Virus record (IMG/VR): IMGVR_UViG_3300046171_000018
Coordinates: 1 to 31,182 of that record
Origin: a virus
Reading direction: 5' to 3' (one strand)
Length of the DNA: 31,182 bases
Below the pieces are notes generated by a model that searched no databases, had not been told where the DNA came from, and saw nothing but the letters and a program-made list of their open reading frames with translations. Both the position numbers and the translations under genes were made by a program. Below are positions 28,323-31,182 of the stretch, in pieces; the first letter of the stretch is position 1; every line of letters begins with the position of its first letter.

Positions 28323-28793
28323 CTAAATCCATGTAAAGGCTTCTCTCTCATTAGATACAATAGTTCCAGCTGCATCTACATCATATTCTACACCATCTTC
28401 TAATATCATTCTCCATTCGATATTGTATTGGCTCATGTAATATTCTTGCATTCTTTCAAATCTATCTTTTTCTGTTTCTGGTCTAAATTTAGTTAATGCT
28501 GGTAAATAGAATCTTCCAAGAAATAGATAAACACCAGCCCGTTCAAACTGATCTAAATTAACTTTTGTATTAACCATCTCAGCAGTATTAAGAACTGTAA
28601 TATCTGTAAATATATTTGTTTTATATACAGGCCACCATTCTATTCTTAACTGTCTAAAAATATCATTAGTAGTTTGTGCTAGAAAATTAGTTGTTTCTGT
28701 AGCAGTTGTAGATATACCAAAATCAAACGCATCAGGTTGATATTTTAAAACATCTGATGTGGTAATAACATCTGCACCTGTATAATTAGCCAT
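28323..28793 (-). CDS. Head-tail connector protein
   Basis: A 156-residue protein beginning MANYTGADVITTSDVLKYQPD, followed by helical regions ('FRQLRIEWWPVYKT', 'FERAGVYLFLGRFYLPALTKF') and a polar C-terminus ending NEREAFTWI. The 'TGADVITTSDVL.YQP..FDFGI' start is one I associate with head-tail connectors or stoppers of marine siphophages. Its position between the capsid and neck genes agrees. Its residue pattern is that of an adaptor sitting below the portal. Confidence 0.75.
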   Translation of the reverse strand: MANYTGADVITTSDVLKYQPDAFDFGISTTATETTNFLAQTTNDIFRQLRIEWWPVYKTNIFTDITVLNTAEMVNTKVNLDQFERAGVYLFLGRFYLPALTKFRPETEKDRFERMQEYYMSQYNIEWRMILEDGVEYDVDAAGTIVSNEREAFTWI

Positions 28794-28796
28794 AAT

Positions 28797-28919
28797 TTAC
28801 TTCCAAATTAAATAAGCAATTATTAAGACTAGAGGAATAGAATACATTGGGTTATTAATGCTTTTTCTCCAAACCCATTTTGACCATTTTCTAGTTTGTT
28901 TCCAAATCCACTTGTTCAT
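28797..28919 (-). CDS. 40-residue membrane peptide
   Basis: Starts MNKWIWKQTRKWSKWVWRKS, a Trp/Lys/Arg-rich amphipathic N-terminus, followed by a hydrophobic helix (YSIPLVLIIAYLIW). It overlaps the preceding gene by 29 bases and ends 3 bases before the connector gene. A membrane peptide in a head operon is odd; it may be a holin-like or lysis timing peptide. Evidence is limited to tiling and composition. Confidence 0.45.
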   Translation of the reverse strand: MNKWIWKQTRKWSKWVWRKSINNPMYSIPLVLIIAYLIWK

Positions 28920-29133
28920 CTTTTTTCTTCCTTGTTTTTCGTTTCTTTTTTAAAGGTACTACATTTTCTGCAACAACTTCTTTAACTTCTTTTACAACAT
29001 CTTGTTCTAGTTTAAAACCTCTAAAATCATACATACCTTTATTAGTTTGATAATCTAATTCACTTCTAGTGATTGTTTTGTTACCTCTTTTAAGAGTAAC
29101 CATCTTCTCATTTGATAATACTAATTTAACCAT
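28891..29133 (-). CDS. Small hypothetical protein downstream of the capsid gene
   Basis: An 80-residue protein: a beta-like start (MVKLVLSNEKMVTLKRGNKTITRSE), 'TNKGMYDFRGFKLEQDVVKEV' and a C-terminal basic cluster KKKRKTRKKK followed by an acidic tail. An AGGAG ribosome binding site lies upstream. Small proteins in this place sometimes stabilise capsids or act in head completion, but no motif tells here. Confidence 0.6.
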   Translation of the reverse strand: MVKLVLSNEKMVTLKRGNKTITRSELDYQTNKGMYDFRGFKLEQDVVKEVKEVVAENVVPLKKKRKTRKKKDEQVDLETN

Positions 29134-29147
29134 TTTATTCTCCTATG

Positions 29148-30038
29148 TTAGTTGCGAGGGCAGTTTCCCACCCTCACAAAGTATCCAATTATTATTGGAT
29201 TGATGAATCGAAAGTGTAACTCAACACCATATGAATCATGGATTTCTCCAACACCATATACTGAAGTAGCAACAATCTCGTCTGCTCTAAGAGAAGCATC
29301 TCTTTGAGTTTCGATTTTAACATCTTCCATCATAGCGATTGCTAGTGCATCTCTGTGGAACGCACCACCTTTGTAATCTCCAGCATTACCTGTATTAGCA
29401 ATGTTTGAAGTTTCAAAGACAGGCATACCAGCTAATCTACCAACAAAACCTGATCTTAATGCTTCGTTTGATAAGTCATTTGCATTTGCGTTTGCAAAAG
29501 TATTAGTCAAACCAGCTTTTAAGTCATAAGCGATTTTAGGGTGTAGAACAACTGCACAATCGTCAATGTTAAGAGCATTTTCTCTTAAAGTTGAAAGTGC
29601 TTGGAAGATTGAAGCAGAAGAAATAGCCCCTGTTCCATCTCCTAATGCACTTGAAAAGCCATCAAACAATGCAGTTAAATCTGCGTCTTGTTTTCTTGCT
29701 AGTGCTTCTCCAAACAATTTACCAATATCTCCAGCAACATTTCTTGGTGCTGAATTTCTTGCTAAGTCTGTTAGAGTAGTCATAACACCAACCTCAGATG
29801 CAGTAATAGTTACTGAACTAGGGTTGATTGCTGTGTTAGATAAGTCAGTTGCTTCTGCTACTGCTGATGCTGATACATTTGCATAAACAGGAACTTCAAC
29901 TGCTTTTCCACCACCTGTGATCGCATAGTTTTTAACTAAGTTTCTCATGATGGATTTTTCAGAAGCTACGAATTGTGCTTCTGCTACTATCTCTGTGTAT
30001 AGTTCCGATAGCGTAGAACTTGTGCTTTCGTTTGCCAT
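29148..30038 (-). CDS. Major capsid protein
   Basis: A protein of about 281-296 residues with an HK97-fold pattern: 'LSELYTEIVAEAQFVASEKSIMRNLVKNY', 'KAVEVPVYANVSASAVAEATDLSN', a segment with 'VGVMTTLTDLARNS', 'ALARKQDADLTALFDG', 'AVVLHPKIAYDLKA', 'GFVGRLAGMPVFETSNI', 'GGAFHRDALAIAMMEDVKIET' and 'YGVGEIHDSYGVELHF'. It follows the scaffold gene and is intact except at the very end. In the given frame it ends at 29148 after 'RFINPIIIGYFVRVGNCPRN'. Removing one base at about 29210 gives ...HFDSSIQ and a stop at 29192-29194, before two hairpins. The shorter end is preferred. Confidence 0.88.
   Translation of the reverse strand: MANESTSSTLSELYTEIVAEAQFVASEKSIMRNLVKNYAITGGGKAVEVPVYANVSASAVAEATDLSNTAINPSSVTITASEVGVMTTLTDLARNSAPRNVAGDIGKLFGEALARKQDADLTALFDGFSSALGDGTGAISSASIFQALSTLRENALNIDDCAVVLHPKIAYDLKAGLTNTFANANANDLSNEALRSGFVGRLAGMPVFETSNIANTGNAGDYKGGAFHRDALAIAMMEDVKIETQRDASLRADEIVATSVYGVGEIHDSYGVELHFRFINPIIIGYFVRVGNCPRN
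29152..29200 (-). terminator. Double hairpin behind the capsid gene
   Basis: On the complement, ATCCAAT-AATA-ATTGGAT (29200-29183) is followed by TTGTGAGGGTGG-GAAA-CTGCCCTCGCAA (29179-29152): 12 pairs (three are G-U) closed by a GNRA-type tetraloop. Neither is followed by a T-run, so it is probably a partial terminator or an mRNA 3'-stabiliser rather than a full stop; genes continue 19 bases further on. Confidence 0.6.
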
Positions 30039-30056
30039 TTTATTATCCTATTAAGG

Positions 30057-30755
30057 TTATTTTGTTAAATTAATCTCAACAGCACCTGAATCTCGTTTCT
30101 TCCTATATTCTGCATAGGCTTTACGATCTTCTGGCTTTGTTAAGTCCAAGTCCTGTAGGTTAAAAGGTTTAACAGTTTTACCACCAATAGCACTCTGGCT
30201 TCCTGAACCAGACAACGACCCTTGACGGAAATGTGGGTTGCTATCTAAGAACTCCTTAACTCGATCTTCAATTGTAAGTAGTTCTCCTTGTGCGTTATAT
30301 CGTACATTAGAATTATTATCAACTACTTCTATTCTACCATCATCATTGTACTTAACTTCGTTTTTTAACAAAGCTACAACTTGTTGTGCATTGATAGATT
30401 TTTCTTTGTTAGCAATAGAAAGTATTGAATTATCTACTTTTTCTTTTTTGATTTGATCTTTAACTTTTGCAAGTTCTTGTTCTTTTTCAGATAATCTTTC
30501 TTGCATAATCTTTTCAAGATCAGATTTAGTTTTTGCTTCTTTTAACTGTTCTTGTTTTAAGATTTCTTGTTTTTGCTTTTCTTCTTCTTGAAGTTTTTTC
30601 TCATACTTATTTTTTTCTGCTTCAAGTCTTGTTTTGATTATGTTGTCTAATTGTTCTTGGGTAAAAGTATTTTGTTTTGTTTCTTCTACTTTTACTTCTT
30701 CTTTTGGTGTTTCAGTTGCAACTTCTGGTGCAACATTTGTTTGTTCTTCGGACAT
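30057..30755 (-). CDS. Capsid scaffolding protein
   Basis: A 232-residue, highly charged, mainly coiled-coil protein (residues about 30-105, Glu/Lys/Gln-rich), with a less charged C-terminal part ('RVKEFLDSNPHFRQGSLSGSGSQS') and a final conserved helical segment 'LDLTKPEDRKAYAEYRKKRD', a type of capsid-binding end. It lies directly upstream of the major capsid gene (19 bases), the standard position. A protease domain is absent, so scaffold release would not be by self-cleavage. Confidence 0.85.
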   Translation of the reverse strand: MSEEQTNVAPEVATETPKEEVKVEETKQNTFTQEQLDNIIKTRLEAEKNKYEKKLQEEEKQKQEILKQEQLKEAKTKSDLEKIMQERLSEKEQELAKVKDQIKKEKVDNSILSIANKEKSINAQQVVALLKNEVKYNDDGRIEVVDNNSNVRYNAQGELLTIEDRVKEFLDSNPHFRQGSLSGSGSQSAIGGKTVKPFNLQDLDLTKPEDRKAYAEYRKKRDSGAVEINLTK

Positions 30756-30768
30756 TGTTTTCTCCTAG

Positions 30769-31182
30769 TTATATTATTAGTTCGCCTTTGCTGTCATACC
30801 AATCAGGATTGACATAAGACCATTGATGACGACAATTATAACCACCTCGAACAATTAAAGGGTTTCCAGATTTTTTACCTTTCCAACTTCTACTTGTCCA
30901 AAGTGCATTGACTTCATCAACTGTGAAAAGTCCACTTTTCCTCTTGTTATATACTCCATTAATTATATTTCTGCAATGATCTCTAGTGGTAGGTATTACA
31001 TCTCCATAATATTTTACAAAAGTTAAACCAGCGTCTTGAGATTTATTAAAGTTAAGGGTTGCATCAAAATCTCTTAGTGAATCATTAAGTATTTGACCAG
31101 CATATCTTTTCATGTTTTCTCCAGCCCTATCTCTAGCAAATTTAGATTGTAATGTTTGAACTGACTTATCAACTTCTGATTG
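30769..31182 (-). CDS. Minor head protein (SPP1 gp7-like), C-terminal part
   Basis: The frame is open from the right edge of the window (no start inside it is needed; the ATG at 31113 is internal) to the stop at 30769. It has the family's C-terminal signature: 'FVKYYGDVIPTTRDHCRNIING' (Tyr-Gly, then Thr-Arg-Asp-His-Cys), 'LFTVDEVNALW', 'GNPLIVRGGYNCRHQW', where the 'G.NCRH.W' is characteristic. It continues the N-terminal part at 1-565 across the junction, leaving one extra base in between. The scaffold gene follows 13 bases after the stop. Confidence 0.85.
   Translation of the reverse strand, partial: QSEVDKSVQTLQSKFARDRAGENMKRYAGQILNDSLRDFDATLNFNKSQDAGLTFVKYYGDVIPTTRDHCRNIINGVYNKRKSGLFTVDEVNALWTSRSWKGKKSGNPLIVRGGYNCRHQWSYVNPDWYDSKGELII

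Noticed and set aside
1-31182. CRISPR arrays, insertion sequences and tRNA genes
   Set aside because: No regularly spaced direct repeats, no transposase motifs or flanking inverted repeats, and no cloverleaf-like GC-rich segments were noticed; nearly all the sequence is covered by phage genes. tRNA absence was judged by eye only.

Overview
The window looks like the complete genome of a small, low-GC (about one third G+C by eye), tailed phage with a long non-contractile tail (siphovirus morphology). It was opened at an arbitrary point. The left edge cuts off the N-terminal part of a minor head protein gene, read leftward. The right edge starts in the C-terminal part of the same gene, so the ends are contiguous and the genome is about 31.2 kb. 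The tail-tip order, GTA-type holin, fibre families and many tiny overlapping genes recall marine alphaproteobacterial phages (SAR11/SAR116/roseobacter-like hosts). The host is an inference from gene style and base composition, not shown by the sequence. I recognise no integrase, DNA polymerase, helicase, RNA polymerase, tRNA or CRISPR array.

Layout. Two transcription blocks diverge from an AT-rich regulatory region at about 7277-7621 and converge at about 11186-11239. The rightward (early) block, 7622-11185, encodes small hypothetical proteins, a lipoprotein, an XRE-type DNA-binding regulator, a PD-(D/E)XK RecB/Cas4-like nuclease, and a protein with an SSB-like acidic C-terminal tip. The leftward block is one long run that crosses the window edge. 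Starting at 7276 it encodes a winged-helix protein, a Ref-like HNH nuclease, a replication-initiation-like winged-helix protein, an HExxH metalloprotease-like protein, the small terminase, about ten micro-proteins, the large terminase, the portal and the minor head protein. It re-enters at 31182 with the rest of the minor head protein, scaffold, major capsid, connector and neck proteins, tail terminator, major tail protein, G/GT tail chaperones, tape measure, distal tail protein, DUF2163-like hub protein, a HlyC-like acyltransferase, the central tail hub, and a bank of tail-fibre genes with their small assembly partners. It ends with an M15 peptidase, small basic proteins, a virion surface protein, a metallophosphoesterase, a DUF3310 protein, and a 3-TM holin.

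How it works together. The terminase-to-hub order is the standard lambda/GTA-like assembly line. One substitution stands out: the slot between the DUF2163-like protein and the hub, filled by an NlpC/P60 peptidase in gene transfer agents, here holds a HlyC (RTX toxin-activating lysine acyltransferase) relative. This suggests that a tail-tip protein might be acylated. The fibre region has three tandem paralogues of one fibre gene, of which only the last transcribed is intact.

Sequence quality. Many core genes (portal, large terminase, minor head, major capsid C-terminus, nuclease, SSB-tail protein, hub three times, a fibre twice) are broken by frameshifts. Almost all are restored by removing one base per break. 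That pattern points to insertion-type sequencing errors rather than decay, so broken genes are given here as single genes. The exception is the tail chaperone shift at an A9 run, which has the position and direction of a programmed -1 frameshift. All family assignments are from motif recognition by eye; no database search was run.
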